From the NCBI GenBank assembly GCA_022826825.1, contig JAJDUD010000009.1, positions 1 through 34,376 on the forward strand: 34,376 nt of DNA, given 5' to 3'. The notes beneath the pieces are model-generated. The model was not told the DNA's origin and did not search any database. It saw only the letters and a program-made list of their open reading frames with translations. Below are positions 17,245-25,386 of this stretch, in pieces; within the stretch, counting starts at the first letter, position 1, and the number at the start of each line of letters is the position of its first letter. The stretch is from Acidobacteriota bacterium. GTDB lineage: Bacteria > Acidobacteriota > Vicinamibacteria > Marinacidobacterales > Marinacidobacteraceae. Position numbers and translations under genes: made by a program.

Positions 17245-17772
17245 CTACGGGAGCAGTTTGACGAGGGCGACGATGAGCGCCGCCTGAGCGATCAACGCCC
17301 CGAACATCCACTTCATCAGGTCCGCTCGCACTTCGGCGAGGCGGCGCTCCAGGTCCGACCGAATCCGGGTCTCGGTTGCTTTCAGGTCCTTCCGCAGCGA
17401 TGCGTCCCTGTCCTGCAGGTCCTTCCGCAGCCCTGTCTCCATGGCCTTCAGGTCCTTCCGCAGTGATGCGTCCCTGTCCTGCAGGTCCTTCCGCAGCCCG
17501 GTTTCCATGCCCTTCAGGTTCGTCCGGAGCCCCGCTTCCGTGTCCGCGAGCGCCGTCCTGGTGGCGAGGTTTCCGGTCAGCAGGGCCACCTGCTCGTCGG
17601 CCAGCACCTCGGCGACGCGCTCGTCCATTCCCGCGTCGGTCAGCCGTTTCACGAACCGGTGACTGTCGAACACGAACTCCGCAACCTCTGCGGATTTCAT
17701 GCTACCACCTGCGGGTCGGATGGCCGCTGGGCCGAAGACGGGTTCATCGGGGCTGTGGGGTGTCGGCGGCAT
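17245..17772 (-). CDS. DUF1640-like coiled-coil membrane protein
   Basis: A 175-residue protein. The N-terminal block FVFDSHRFVKRLTDAGMDERVAEVLADEQVALLTGNLATRTALAD matches the DUF1640 (CCDC90-like) pattern. Next come seven 11-residue repeats (LADTEAGLRTN, LKGMETGLRKD, LQDRDASLRKD, LKAMETGLRKD, LQDRDASLRKD, LKATETRIRSD, LERRLAEVRAD), then one membrane helix (MFGALIAQAALIVALVKLLP). Two of the repeats are a 66-base tandem duplication starting at 17381 and 17447. The ATG at 17772 is preceded by GGAGGAG at 6 bases, so I prefer it to the ATG at 17700 despite a proline-rich lead of 24 residues. Function unknown; it is probably a membrane-anchored trimeric or tetrameric stalk. Confidence 0.88.
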   Translation of the reverse strand: MPPTPHSPDEPVFGPAAIRPAGGSMKSAEVAEFVFDSHRFVKRLTDAGMDERVAEVLADEQVALLTGNLATRTALADTEAGLRTNLKGMETGLRKDLQDRDASLRKDLKAMETGLRKDLQDRDASLRKDLKATETRIRSDLERRLAEVRADLMKWMFGALIAQAALIVALVKLLP

Positions 17773-17844
17773 CGGGAACTCCTCCGTTGCGATGCATGCA
17801 GAAAGACGCGATGTCTTCCCTACCGACATAGACGTAATTCCGTG

Positions 17845-17883
17845 CGACTTTTTCCCACTTCCGGGCCAAATGTGGAAAAGTCG
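17845..17883. promoter_or_regulatory. Imperfect inverted repeat between two minus-strand genes
   Basis: CGACTTTTTCCCAC (17845-17858) and GTGGAAAAGTCG (17872-17883) pair with two single-base bulges around a 13-base loop. It lies after the ankyrin start-to-stop unit's neighbour, in the 133-base gap between the DUF1640-like gene start and the ankyrin gene end. It could end transcription from the ankyrin gene or act as an operator for the DUF1640-like gene. No T-run follows on the minus strand. Confidence 0.35.
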
Positions 17884-17905
17884 AAGCGAAGATGACGGCG
17901 GCCGT

Positions 17906-18868
17906 TCAGGGCCGGGACCGCGACAGCGCCGCCCCGCAGCGCGCGGCGTCGTCCGTTCGCCCGGCCTCCGCCAGCACCCCGCAGGCGTCTTCGAGCGCCG
18001 GCCGCACGATGGGCGCGAGCTCCTCGCCCGCCTCGATCATGGCCTCCCACCCCCGCACCGCCTCGATCAGGTGGACCAGCGCCTCCCGTTCGCCGAAGCG
18101 GTGGAGGGCCCGTCCGAGGCGGTAGCGGATCAGCGGGTCGTCCGGATCCTGTTCGAGCGCCAGGCGGTAGGACTCGATGGCGCGCGGGATGTCCCCGGCG
18201 TCGTCGTACGCCACTCCGGTCCGGTGGTGGGTGTCCGCCCGGGAGGACCGCCGGTCGGCCTCGGCCTCGCGCTCGGTGCGCACGGTCTCCGGATCTTCCG
18301 AGAGGAGGGCCACGATGTCGCGGTGTTCCTTCTTGCGGGCGAGGCTGAGCGCGGTCTCGCCGTTCGCTGCCGTCACCGTGGAGTCGGCGCCCGCTGACAG
18401 GAGCAGGCGCACGGCCGCCGTCCGGCCCCGGTCCACCGCGCTCAGCAGCGGGGTCGCGCCCCAGCGCGCCGCAGCGTTCACGTCCGCTCCGGCTTCGAGG
18501 AGCAGTTCCATCGTGCCGAGATGGCCGCCCATCGCGGCGCGGTTGAGCGGCGTGATGCCGTTTTCCGCCGGATCGTTCACCGCGGCGCCTTTCTCCAGCA
18601 GCCAGGAGACGAAACGCTCCCGGCCCAGCACCGCCGCCACGTGCAGCGCCGTCATGCCGTTCGGCGCCTTGGCGTCCACCGCCATCCCGCCGTCGATCGC
18701 TGCGGCCATGATCTCGAACTCGCCGTCCCGCACCGCGTTCAGGACCTCTTCGAGCTGCGGGTCGAGCCGGGGAGGCTGGGCGGCGGCGACCGTGCCAACG
18801 AGGACGAGGAGCGGGACGAGTCGACGTCCCTGCGGCGGCGCAACCCGCGGTCGTCGCGGCAACCGCAT
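17906..18868 (-). CDS. Exported ankyrin-repeat and TPR protein
   Basis: A 320-residue protein. The basic N-terminus and VPLLVLVGTVAAAQ (about 18-31) look like a signal peptide. Four or five ankyrin repeats follow, including NGMTALHVAAVLGRERFVSWLLEKGAAVN, NGITPLNRAAMGGHLGTMELLLEAGADVN and WGATPLLSAVDRGRTAAVRLLLSAGAD. Then come TPR-like helices (THHRTGVAYDDAGDIPRAIESYRLALEQDPDDP). It should bind other proteins in the periplasm; the partner is unknown. The ATG at 18868 has GAGGTG six bases upstream, and that site overlaps the stop codon of the PIN-domain gene (TGAGGTG), so translation follows the toxin gene. A GTG three codons earlier is less likely. Confidence 0.88.
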   Translation of the reverse strand: MRLPRRPRVAPPQGRRLVPLLVLVGTVAAAQPPRLDPQLEEVLNAVRDGEFEIMAAAIDGGMAVDAKAPNGMTALHVAAVLGRERFVSWLLEKGAAVNDPAENGITPLNRAAMGGHLGTMELLLEAGADVNAAARWGATPLLSAVDRGRTAAVRLLLSAGADSTVTAANGETALSLARKKEHRDIVALLSEDPETVRTEREAEADRRSSRADTHHRTGVAYDDAGDIPRAIESYRLALEQDPDDPLIRYRLGRALHRFGEREALVHLIEAVRGWEAMIEAGEELAPIVRPALEDACGVLAEAGRTDDAARCGAALSRSRP

Positions 18869-18878
18869 GCGGGTCACC

Positions 18879-19268
18879 TCATTCCGGCGCCAGGGGTCGA
18901 AGGCCCGCGGCGCTCGCGGCGGCGAAAAGGCGCTGGTCGTAGGTCACAAACGACGTCAGGCCGAACAGTGACAGGGCCGTGGCGAGGTGGATCGCGTCCG
19001 GACTTCGAAGGTCGGTCGGACCCGTCTCCGCCGCCGCGCTCAGAATGCCATCGTCCAGTGGGACCAGCGCGATCCGGTCGAGGACCGCTGCCGCACGTTC
19101 CAAGGTCTCGTAGGAAGGGTTCGAACGGCGTACCGCTCGTAGCACTTCGACCCGGGCGAGGGCGCTGGAACACCGCTCTCCGTGCTCCGTCAGCTCGCGG
19201 CGCAACGCGGCGGATTCCACCTCCGGCAACACGAGCTTCACAATCGCCGACGAATCGAGGTAGATCAC
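18879..19268 (-). CDS. vapC: PIN-domain ribonuclease, VapC-type toxin
   Basis: A 129-residue PIN-domain protein, normal size for VapC toxins, which cleave RNA with Mg2+ or Mn2+. The acidic active-site set is complete: Asp5 (IYLDSSAIVKL), Glu41 (ARVEVLRA), Asp91 (SPDAIHLATA) and Asp111 (VTYDQRL). The start is a GTG at 19268, giving MIYLDSS, 15 bases after the antitoxin stop codon. The ankyrin gene begins 10 bases after its stop, with a ribosome site overlapping it. Confidence 0.94.
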   Translation of the reverse strand: MIYLDSSAIVKLVLPEVESAALRRELTEHGERCSSALARVEVLRAVRRSNPSYETLERAAAVLDRIALVPLDDGILSAAAETGPTDLRSPDAIHLATALSLFGLTSFVTYDQRLFAAASAAGLRPLAPE

Positions 19269-19283
19269 GGCGACAGTGGCCTG

Positions 19284-19592
19284 CTAGAAACGGTGGTCCT
19301 CGCGGTCCCGGATCAAGTCCTCGCTGACGGCGTTGCTTGGCGAACCCTCCGGGGACGGCAGGTCCAGCACATCACCTTTCGGCGCGCGCACCCGTCCCTC
19401 CGCGATCAGCCGCTGAAGCGGCGAAAGCCCGCTCGGGAGCGGCACGAGCAGGGCAACCGGCCGGCCCCGATCCGTCACTTCGAAGCGCTCCCCGCGGTCG
19501 ATGCGGCGCAGATAGACGCTGAGGTTCTGGCGCAGCTCGCGGACGCCGACCCGCGAGGTGGCAGCGGACGTTCCATCCATGTTGACGCACAT
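19284..19592 (-). CDS. Phd/YefM-type antitoxin
   Basis: A 102-residue antitoxin upstream of the PIN toxin. VGVRELRQNLSVYLRRIDRGERFEVTDRGRPVALLVPL is the DNA-binding and dimerisation domain of the Phd/YefM fold. The C-terminal third (PKGDVLDLPSPEGSPSNAVSEDLIRDREDHRF) is the disordered, acidic part that would wrap the toxin. Members usually repress their own promoter together with the toxin. Two starts are possible: ATG at 19592 (MCVNMDGTS) or ATG at 19580 (MDGTSAATS). Neither has a good ribosome site, so the true length is uncertain by four residues. It is divergent from the Tat-subunit gene with 46 bases between. Confidence 0.92.
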   Translation of the reverse strand: MCVNMDGTSAATSRVGVRELRQNLSVYLRRIDRGERFEVTDRGRPVALLVPLPSGLSPLQRLIAEGRVRAPKGDVLDLPSPEGSPSNAVSEDLIRDREDHRF

Positions 19593-19638
19593 GGTAGCAC
19601 ATCGTTCTCGCCGGTTCCCCCCGATATGATCGGCCTCC

Positions 19639-20268
19639 GTGAAGGAAGCCGAGAGCCGGAACAGCCGCCGCAGATTCCTGAAGACCTCCGGGGCGGTGGT
19701 CGCCGCGGTCGCGGCGCCGGCCGGAGCGGCGGCCGAGGCGGCGCAGGAGGGCCCGTCCCTGTCCCTCTCGCTGGACCTTCCCCTGCTCCACGCGTTCGCC
19801 GAGGCGGTGCTCCCGGAAGAGATCGGGGCCGAGGGCGTCCGGGACGCGCTCCGCGACTTCGTCACCTGGATGAACGGCTTCGAGCCGGTGGCGGAGCTGC
19901 CGCATCCCTACCTGTCCTCCGTCGAGGTGCAGTACGGCCCGCCCCACCCGGCCCCCCGCTGGGCGTCGCAGCTCCAGGCGCTCGACCTGCTCGCGGCCAA
20001 ACGGCACGGATCGGGGCTGGCCGACCTTCCGGTCGGGAAACGGCGGGAGCTGATCGCCGCCGACCTCGAGCGTCACGATGCCGGCGAGCACCTCCCGCGT
20101 CCGGCGTACGCCGGCCACGTCGCGGTGGGGCTGCTCGCGCGCTTCTACTCCCGGCCGCGGGCCGCCGACCTCGCCTACGGCGCCCGCATCAACGCGGCCG
20201 CCTGCCGGGATCTCGCCTCCGGCGCCGCCATGCCCGCGCCGCTCGCCACCACCGAAGCGCAGAACTGA
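19639..20268 (+). CDS. Tat-signal gluconate 2-dehydrogenase subunit 3-like protein
   Basis: A 209-residue protein with a twin-arginine signal (SRRRFLK at 9-15, then a run of Ala/Val) and a body resembling subunit 3, the gamma subunit of membrane gluconate and FAD-glucose dehydrogenases (LLHAFAEAVLPEEIGAEGV near residues 49-67). In the known enzymes this subunit carries the Tat signal and escorts the signal-less flavoprotein across the membrane. The flavoprotein gene starts two bases after its stop codon and lacks a signal, which fits that model. The start is a GTG at 19639; no strong ribosome site is visible. Confidence 0.85.
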   Translation: MKEAESRNSRRRFLKTSGAVVAAVAAPAGAAAEAAQEGPSLSLSLDLPLLHAFAEAVLPEEIGAEGVRDALRDFVTWMNGFEPVAELPHPYLSSVEVQYGPPHPAPRWASQLQALDLLAAKRHGSGLADLPVGKRRELIAADLERHDAGEHLPRPAYAGHVAVGLLARFYSRPRAADLAYGARINAAACRDLASGAAMPAPLATTEAQN

Positions 20269-20270
20269 CC

Positions 20271-21863
20271 GTGCCGAAGACCATCGAAGCCGACGTCGCC
20301 ATCATCGGCGGCGGGATCAGTTCCGCGATGGTGGCGGAGCGGGTCGCCGAGGACACCGAGGCCTCCATCGCGGTGATCGAGGCCGGGAGCCGGATCTTCG
20401 ACTTCGAGAACCGCTTCAACACCCGCCGCCGGTTCCTCGACTACGGGGAGAACCCGTACCAGGGGGACCACATCCCCGGGCATTCCTGCAAGAACGCGCA
20501 GTCGCGCGCCATGTCGGTGGGCGGCCTCGCGATGCATTGGGGCGGCACCACGCCGCGGTATTCGCCCGAGGACTTCCGGCTCCGGAGCCTCTTCGGGGTC
20601 GGGACGGACTGGCCCATCTCCTACGACGACCTCGATCCCTTCTACCAGGAAGCCGAGGAACGGATCGGCGTCGCGGGCGAGCCCGGGCCGCCCGAATACG
20701 ACCCGCGCTCGGGCGGCTATCCGATGGACCCGCTCCCGACGTCCTACAACCTGACGCTCGCGAAGGAATGGGCCGAGAAGTCCGGGATCCCCTATTGGCG
20801 GAACCCGGTCTCCAAGAACTCGCGTCCCTGGCGGGGCCGGCGCGAGTGCATCCGCTGCGACACCTGCTCGATCTGCCCCACCGGCGCCAAGTACAGCCCG
20901 GACTTCACCTTCCGGAGCCTGCTCGAGGCGGGCCGGATCACGCTCCACGACCGCACCATGGTGCGGCGCCTCGTCCCGAAGGCCGACTCGGACGCCATCG
21001 GCACGGCGGACGCCTTCCACCGGGACGACCCGGACGACCCGGTCACCATCCGGGCCCGGCACTTCGTGCTGGCCGCCGGCTACGCCTGGTCGTCGCACCT
21101 GCTGCTGATGAGCGCCGGCGGGCGTTTCCCGGACGGCATCGCGAACCGCTCGGGGACCGTGGGGCGCTTCATCACCGGCCACCGCTGGGTGAACGCCTTC
21201 GTTTCCGTCCCGATGCGGCTCTACCCGGGCGTGTACCGGCAGGACAGCCTGCTCTCCAAGCGCTTCCAGCACAAGGATGACGAGGCTCAGCCGGACGGCA
21301 AGTACATCCGCCATGACCTGCGGATCTGGGAGTCGGACGTGGGCAAGCGGGCGCGCCTGCGCGACGACCACGGGAACCTGTTGCTCGGCGACGCCGCGCT
21401 CCAGGACTGGCGCCGCCGCATCGAGACCGGGTCGCTGCGGATGCGGGGTTACTACGACGTGATCCCGGCGCGGGAGAGCGCCCTGACCCTGGAACCGAAC
21501 CGGAAGAACCCCTGGGGCGACCCGCTCCCCCGGATCGATTTCGTGGACGATCCCGTCTCGGTGGAACTCCGCGGCTATACCGAGGCGAAGATCGAGGAGC
21601 GCTTCCGCCGGATCCTGACCGCGGGCGGCGGCGCGATGCTGAACATCACCTTCGCCTCCGACTACGACCATCCGGGCGGCGGCTGCCGCATGGGGGACGA
21701 TCCGGACGACAGCGTGGTGGACGCCTGGGGACGGGCACACGACCACGAGAACCTCTGGATCGCCGGCGCTCCCACGATCGTCGGGTCGGGGTGCAACAAC
21801 GGCACCCTGACCTTCGCCGCGCTCTCGCTCCGCACTGCTTCCCGGTTGGCCTCCGAGATCTAG
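20271..21863 (+). CDS. GMC-family FAD dehydrogenase with four-cysteine motif
   Basis: A 530-residue GMC oxidoreductase, probably the catalytic subunit of a periplasmic sugar, alcohol or polyol dehydrogenase. The FAD-binding GGGISS is at 13-18. HPGGGCRMGDDP and the C-terminal GSGCNNGTLTFAALSLRTA are the active-site and second FAD motifs. CIRCDTCSICPTGAKY places cysteines at 193, 196, 199 and 202. In FAD-glucose dehydrogenase of Burkholderia three cysteines in this region bind a 3Fe-4S cluster; here a fourth is present. There is no signal peptide; export with the adjacent Tat subunit is likely. The GTG at 20271 is two bases after the previous stop. No cytochrome subunit gene follows. Confidence 0.92.
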   Translation: MPKTIEADVAIIGGGISSAMVAERVAEDTEASIAVIEAGSRIFDFENRFNTRRRFLDYGENPYQGDHIPGHSCKNAQSRAMSVGGLAMHWGGTTPRYSPEDFRLRSLFGVGTDWPISYDDLDPFYQEAEERIGVAGEPGPPEYDPRSGGYPMDPLPTSYNLTLAKEWAEKSGIPYWRNPVSKNSRPWRGRRECIRCDTCSICPTGAKYSPDFTFRSLLEAGRITLHDRTMVRRLVPKADSDAIGTADAFHRDDPDDPVTIRARHFVLAAGYAWSSHLLLMSAGGRFPDGIANRSGTVGRFITGHRWVNAFVSVPMRLYPGVYRQDSLLSKRFQHKDDEAQPDGKYIRHDLRIWESDVGKRARLRDDHGNLLLGDAALQDWRRRIETGSLRMRGYYDVIPARESALTLEPNRKNPWGDPLPRIDFVDDPVSVELRGYTEAKIEERFRRILTAGGGAMLNITFASDYDHPGGGCRMGDDPDDSVVDAWGRAHDHENLWIAGAPTIVGSGCNNGTLTFAALSLRTASRLASEI

Positions 21864-21922
21864 GAGCTCCTCCGGACGGGTTCCCGGCCTCGCCGGGGCA
21901 TCGTTGTTGCGTATCCCGGCGC

Positions 21923-22651
21923 ATGAGCAACGTGCCTTTGCGGGCGTGTGTCCTTTCCGCTTTGGTGTGTCTGGTCGCCGGATGCGGCGGTGACGGCGGC
22001 GGAGCGCCAACGACCCCACCGGCGCCCGCCCCCGCGCCGCCGGCGCCCACGCCCGTTTCAGCGACCGCGACCTACGACTTCGTCTACGAGCCGCGTATTT
22101 CCGGGAATCCGGTCGCCGTCGCGCTCGGGGCGATGCCGTTGCCGGAAGGCGTCGATCTCGCGCCGTCCGCGGCCCTGATCGCCCATCCGGCCGGCGAGGC
22201 GCCGTGGGAGGAGGGCGGGTTCGCCTCCGCGGAAATGCGGGCATTCGCGGCGACGGGGGACGCCACGGTCCTGACGGACGCCGGTGAATCCCGGGGACAC
22301 CAGGTGATCGCGAGGACCAACGACGAAGTCGGCGCCTTGCTGCTGCGGCCGGTGCTGGAACTGACGCTCGACAATCCGTGCGTCAGCCACGCCAGCAAAC
22401 TTGTTCCGAGTCCCGACTGGTTCATCGGCTTCTCGGGTATCTGCACCCTGGACGATGCGGGGAACTGGCTCGAAGAGGTGACGTTCACGATGGTCGCCTA
22501 CGACGCCGGAATCGCCGAGGGCCGCGAGTGGGAGCCCACCGGCCAGGTTCCCGAGACCGATCCGCCGGAGCCGATCGCGGCACTCGACATCGAGCCCTTC
22601 CGTCCCGCGGGAACGCCGGTGGCGATCATCACGGCCACGCGGCGGCAGTAG
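21923..22651 (+). CDS. Spondin-domain-like lipoprotein
   Basis: A 242-residue lipoprotein. The signal peptide ends in the lipobox VAGC with Cys21, followed by a Gly stretch and a proline-rich linker (PTTPPAPAPAPPAPTP, about 29-44). The mature part resembles spondin_N domains: the NPVAVALG segment early on, and CVSHASKLVPSPDWFIGFSGI, a hallmark of that family (SHASxLVPSPDWFxG). Bacterial members are surface or periplasmic proteins of unclear role. The ATG at 21923 is chosen because it opens the signal peptide. It lies 59 bases after the GMC gene and 72 before the first amidohydrolase, on the same strand. Confidence 0.82.
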   Translation: MSNVPLRACVLSALVCLVAGCGGDGGGAPTTPPAPAPAPPAPTPVSATATYDFVYEPRISGNPVAVALGAMPLPEGVDLAPSAALIAHPAGEAPWEEGGFASAEMRAFAATGDATVLTDAGESRGHQVIARTNDEVGALLLRPVLELTLDNPCVSHASKLVPSPDWFIGFSGICTLDDAGNWLEEVTFTMVAYDAGIAEGREWEPTGQVPETDPPEPIAALDIEPFRPAGTPVAIITATRRQ

Positions 22652-22723
22652 TCCCCATCGCGTTCCCTCCGTTCGGCCGGGATCTTCCGGAACGACGCCG
22701 GTGGCGTACGCTGGGGAGCAACC

Positions 22724-23995
22724 ATGTCTCCTCCCATGCTTCTACGTCATTCCTGCCTGTTCGCGGGCGCGGCGCTGTTCGTCGCCTGTGGCCTGGGAGC
22801 TCCCCCCGACCCGGGGGCGCGTCCGGGGCCGGGACCGACCCACGACGCCATGCTGGTCCTCGCCGCCGACCGGGTGCTGGACGGCCGGGGCGGCGTCCTG
22901 GAGGATCACGGGGTCGTCGTGCGCGAAGGCCGGATCGCGGCAGTCCTGCCGGAAGCCGAGTTGCCGGCCGGCGGTGAGCGCTTCGATTTCCCCGGCGGCA
23001 CCATCCTTCCCGGGTACATCGACACCCACGTCCACCTGCACTGGCATTTCGGCGAGGACGGCCGGTACACCCGCGACGATCCACCCGAGGTGAATGCGCT
23101 CCACGCCCTCGAGAACGGCGTCCGGATGCTGGAAGCCGGCTTCACGACGGTGCAGAGCCTCGGGAGCCCGGTGGACGGGCCGGTGCGGGACGCGGTGAAG
23201 CGGGGGGTCGTCCCCGGTCCCCGGATCATCACCTCCCTCGGTTCGCTGAACGCGCGCACCGGCGGGCCGCCGGAGATGGCTGCCGAGGTGCACCGCCTCG
23301 CCGACGCCGGCGCTGACGCCATCAAGATCTTCGCCTCCGAGAGCAGCCGGGACGGCGGCGGGCCGACGCTCTCGCCAGAACAGCTCGACGCCGCCTGCGG
23401 GACGGCGAACGAGCGCGGCCTCCGGACCCTCGTCCACGCCCACGGCCCGGTGAGCGCCACCCGCGCCGCGCACGCCGGCTGCACCACCATCGAGCACGGC
23501 TCGCTGCTCGACCAGGCCACGCTCGACGTTCTGGCGGAGAAGGGGCTCTTCTACGACCCGAACACCTACCTGATCGTCGCCAACTACCTCGAGAACAAGG
23601 ACCGCTATCTCGGCATCGGCAACTACACCGAAGAGGGATTCCGGCTCATGTCCGAGAACTCGGAAGGCCGGATGGGGATCTTCGGACAGGCGCTCGCCAC
23701 CGAGGGACTGCGGGTGGTCTTCGGCACCGACGCGGTCGCGGGCGCCCACGGCCAGAACATCCGGGAGGCGGTGGCGCGCGTGGAGCGGGGCGGACAGGAT
23801 CCAGCCGACCTGATCGTGAGCATGACCTCCCTGGCCGCCGAATCGCTCGGGCTCGGCGACGAGATCGGGACGGTCGCCGAGGGCTACGTCGCCGATCTGG
23901 TCGTGGTGGACGGCGACCCGTTCCGGGATGTCAACGCGCTGGGCGACGTAAGGCTGGTGCTGAAGGCTGGCCGCATCCACCGTCCCCGCGACTGA
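22724..23995 (+). CDS. Lipoprotein amidohydrolase, copy 1
   Basis: A 423-residue imidazolonepropionase-like amidohydrolase on a lipoprotein signal (LFVAC, Cys22). The binuclear metal site is complete: His102 and His104 (IDTHVHL), carboxylated-lysine candidate Lys201 (AIKIFAS), His238 or His240 (LVHAHG), His258 (TIEHG) and Asp336 (FGTDAVAG). Related enzymes include prolidases and Xaa-Arg dipeptidases, so a periplasmic hydrolase of a dipeptide or cyclic amide is plausible. GGGGAG lies 5 bases before the ATG. It is clearly related to the copy at 25387 across its whole length. Confidence 0.92.
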   Translation: MSPPMLLRHSCLFAGAALFVACGLGAPPDPGARPGPGPTHDAMLVLAADRVLDGRGGVLEDHGVVVREGRIAAVLPEAELPAGGERFDFPGGTILPGYIDTHVHLHWHFGEDGRYTRDDPPEVNALHALENGVRMLEAGFTTVQSLGSPVDGPVRDAVKRGVVPGPRIITSLGSLNARTGGPPEMAAEVHRLADAGADAIKIFASESSRDGGGPTLSPEQLDAACGTANERGLRTLVHAHGPVSATRAAHAGCTTIEHGSLLDQATLDVLAEKGLFYDPNTYLIVANYLENKDRYLGIGNYTEEGFRLMSENSEGRMGIFGQALATEGLRVVFGTDAVAGAHGQNIREAVARVERGGQDPADLIVSMTSLAAESLGLGDEIGTVAEGYVADLVVVDGDPFRDVNALGDVRLVLKAGRIHRPRD

Positions 23996-24116
23996 CGGAC
24001 GCGGTCGCGCCGCCCGAGGGGGGTGTTCCGTCCGCCGGCGACAGGGGCGATGTTCGGTGTTCGAACTGATTTGACCCCTTCCGGCCGGAGAGCATCCTGC
24101 CGTCTGGGACGCGCTG

Positions 24117-25289
24117 TCATCCACGCGGCAATTGGCCATATTCCCCCGCCCAGAGCGCCTCCAGGAAGGTGTCGTAGGGCAGGACTTCGACCCCGTCCAC
24201 GATCCGGGGACGGGGCTCGAGACTGACGCAGACGAGCCGCTTCAGCATCGCTTCCTCGGCGAGCGCCCGGAGCGGCTTCAGATCCCGTGGCGAGACGTTC
24301 GGCTTGCACTTCGCTTCGATCGCCGTGTGCTCGCCCAGGATGAAGTCCACCTCGTAGCCCGAAGCCGTGCGCCAGAAGTGGAGATCCTGTGGGGCGCGGT
24401 AGTCGCAGTACGTCCGCAGCTCGTGCAGCAGCCACGTTTCGAAGGCGTGGCCGAACTCCGGCGTGCCGGGATCGGGGCGGCGTCCCGCCAGCGCGTTCGC
24501 CACGCCGACATCGAAGAAGTAGAACTTCGACGAGACGAGCGGTTTTCGCTTTCGTGGTCGCCGCCATGCCGGGACTTCGAACAGAAGGAGCGTGTCCCGA
24601 AGCACTTCGAAGTATTCGTAGATGGTCGTTCGCGGAACCTGGGCGTCGCTGGCGACCGTCGTGAAATTGACGATCTGCCCGTTGGCGAGCGCCGCCACCC
24701 GCAGGAAACGGCTGAACGCCGGCAGGTTCCGGGAAGCCCCTTCGAACACGACTTCCTGTTGCAGGTACGTTCCGGTGTAGGCGGCGAGATCGGCGCGCGG
24801 ATCGTCCGAAAACCAGATGGACGGCAGCGTGCCGTGGATGAGCGCCCGTTCGAGGTCGAACCGGGAGCCGAGTTCACCCCGGGTGAGCGGATGGAGAACC
24901 CTGGTGCGCGCCCGGCCGCCCAGCAGGTTGACTCCGCCGCGCCGCAGGGCGCGGGCGCTCGAACCGGTGAGCAGGAACCGAACGCCGCGTTCTTCGATCA
25001 GGCGATGGACTTCATTCAGGAGCTGCGGCAGCCGCTGGACCTCGTCGATGACGACCTCGGTTGCGTCCGGGGGCAACTCTTCCGCCAACCTTCCCGGGTT
25101 CTGGCTGAGGGCGAGCCAGGTGGCCGTTTCGAGAAGGTCGTAGCGGGGCGTTTCGGGAAGCGAATGGCGGATCAGCGTGGTCTTGCCCGTCTGCCGCGGC
25201 CCCAGCAGGAAGTGGGATTTCCTTGCGAGCAGGTTCCGGAGGTCCAGAATTCTCGGAACGAAGGCGGATTCCGTCGACATCGTCGTCAT
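24117..25289 (-). CDS. DUF4143 family ATPase, first copy
   Basis: A 390-residue ATPase of the ATPase-DUF4143 type. Walker A GPRQTGKT is at residues 30-37 and Walker B VVIDEVQRLP at 79-88. Sensor-like LLTGSSAR and a winged-helix-like TTVASDAQVPRTTIYEYFEVL follow. The C-terminal DUF4143 part contains GYEVDFILGEHTAIEAKCK, similar to a PD-(D/E)XK nuclease core. The family's function is not settled. The ATG at 25289 is preferred; a TTG at 25301 would add four residues. The start codon sits inside a small palindrome. It is convergent with the upstream amidohydrolase gene, 121 bases apart. Confidence 0.9.
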   Translation of the reverse strand: MTTMSTESAFVPRILDLRNLLARKSHFLLGPRQTGKTTLIRHSLPETPRYDLLETATWLALSQNPGRLAEELPPDATEVVIDEVQRLPQLLNEVHRLIEERGVRFLLTGSSARALRRGGVNLLGGRARTRVLHPLTRGELGSRFDLERALIHGTLPSIWFSDDPRADLAAYTGTYLQQEVVFEGASRNLPAFSRFLRVAALANGQIVNFTTVASDAQVPRTTIYEYFEVLRDTLLLFEVPAWRRPRKRKPLVSSKFYFFDVGVANALAGRRPDPGTPEFGHAFETWLLHELRTYCDYRAPQDLHFWRTASGYEVDFILGEHTAIEAKCKPNVSPRDLKPLRALAEEAMLKRLVCVSLEPRPRIVDGVEVLPYDTFLEALWAGEYGQLPRG

Positions 25290-25307
25290 ATGGTATGTCA
25301 AATGACG
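25284..25307. promoter_or_regulatory. Palindrome over the first DUF4143 ATPase start
   Basis: Two nested inverted repeats: CATATGGTATG at 25287-25297 (arms CATA and TATG around TGG), and CGTCAT with ATGACG at the outer edges (25284-25289 and 25302-25307). The start codon of the ATPase lies inside it. The TGG-centred CATA/TATG core recurs in the larger palindrome upstream of the second DUF4143 ATPase. It is short and could be chance. Confidence 0.35.
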
Positions 25308-25386
25308 ATAGCCCCGTCAAAAAGATCTCAAGACTGCCTCGTCGTGTTCGAAGGCTGCAACGCGGAGCCGTAGACTCGTTCCCGCC

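Noticed and set aside
20175..22244. 689-codon minus-strand frame
   Set aside because: Antisense to the GMC dehydrogenase and the spondin-like lipoprotein, both well supported.
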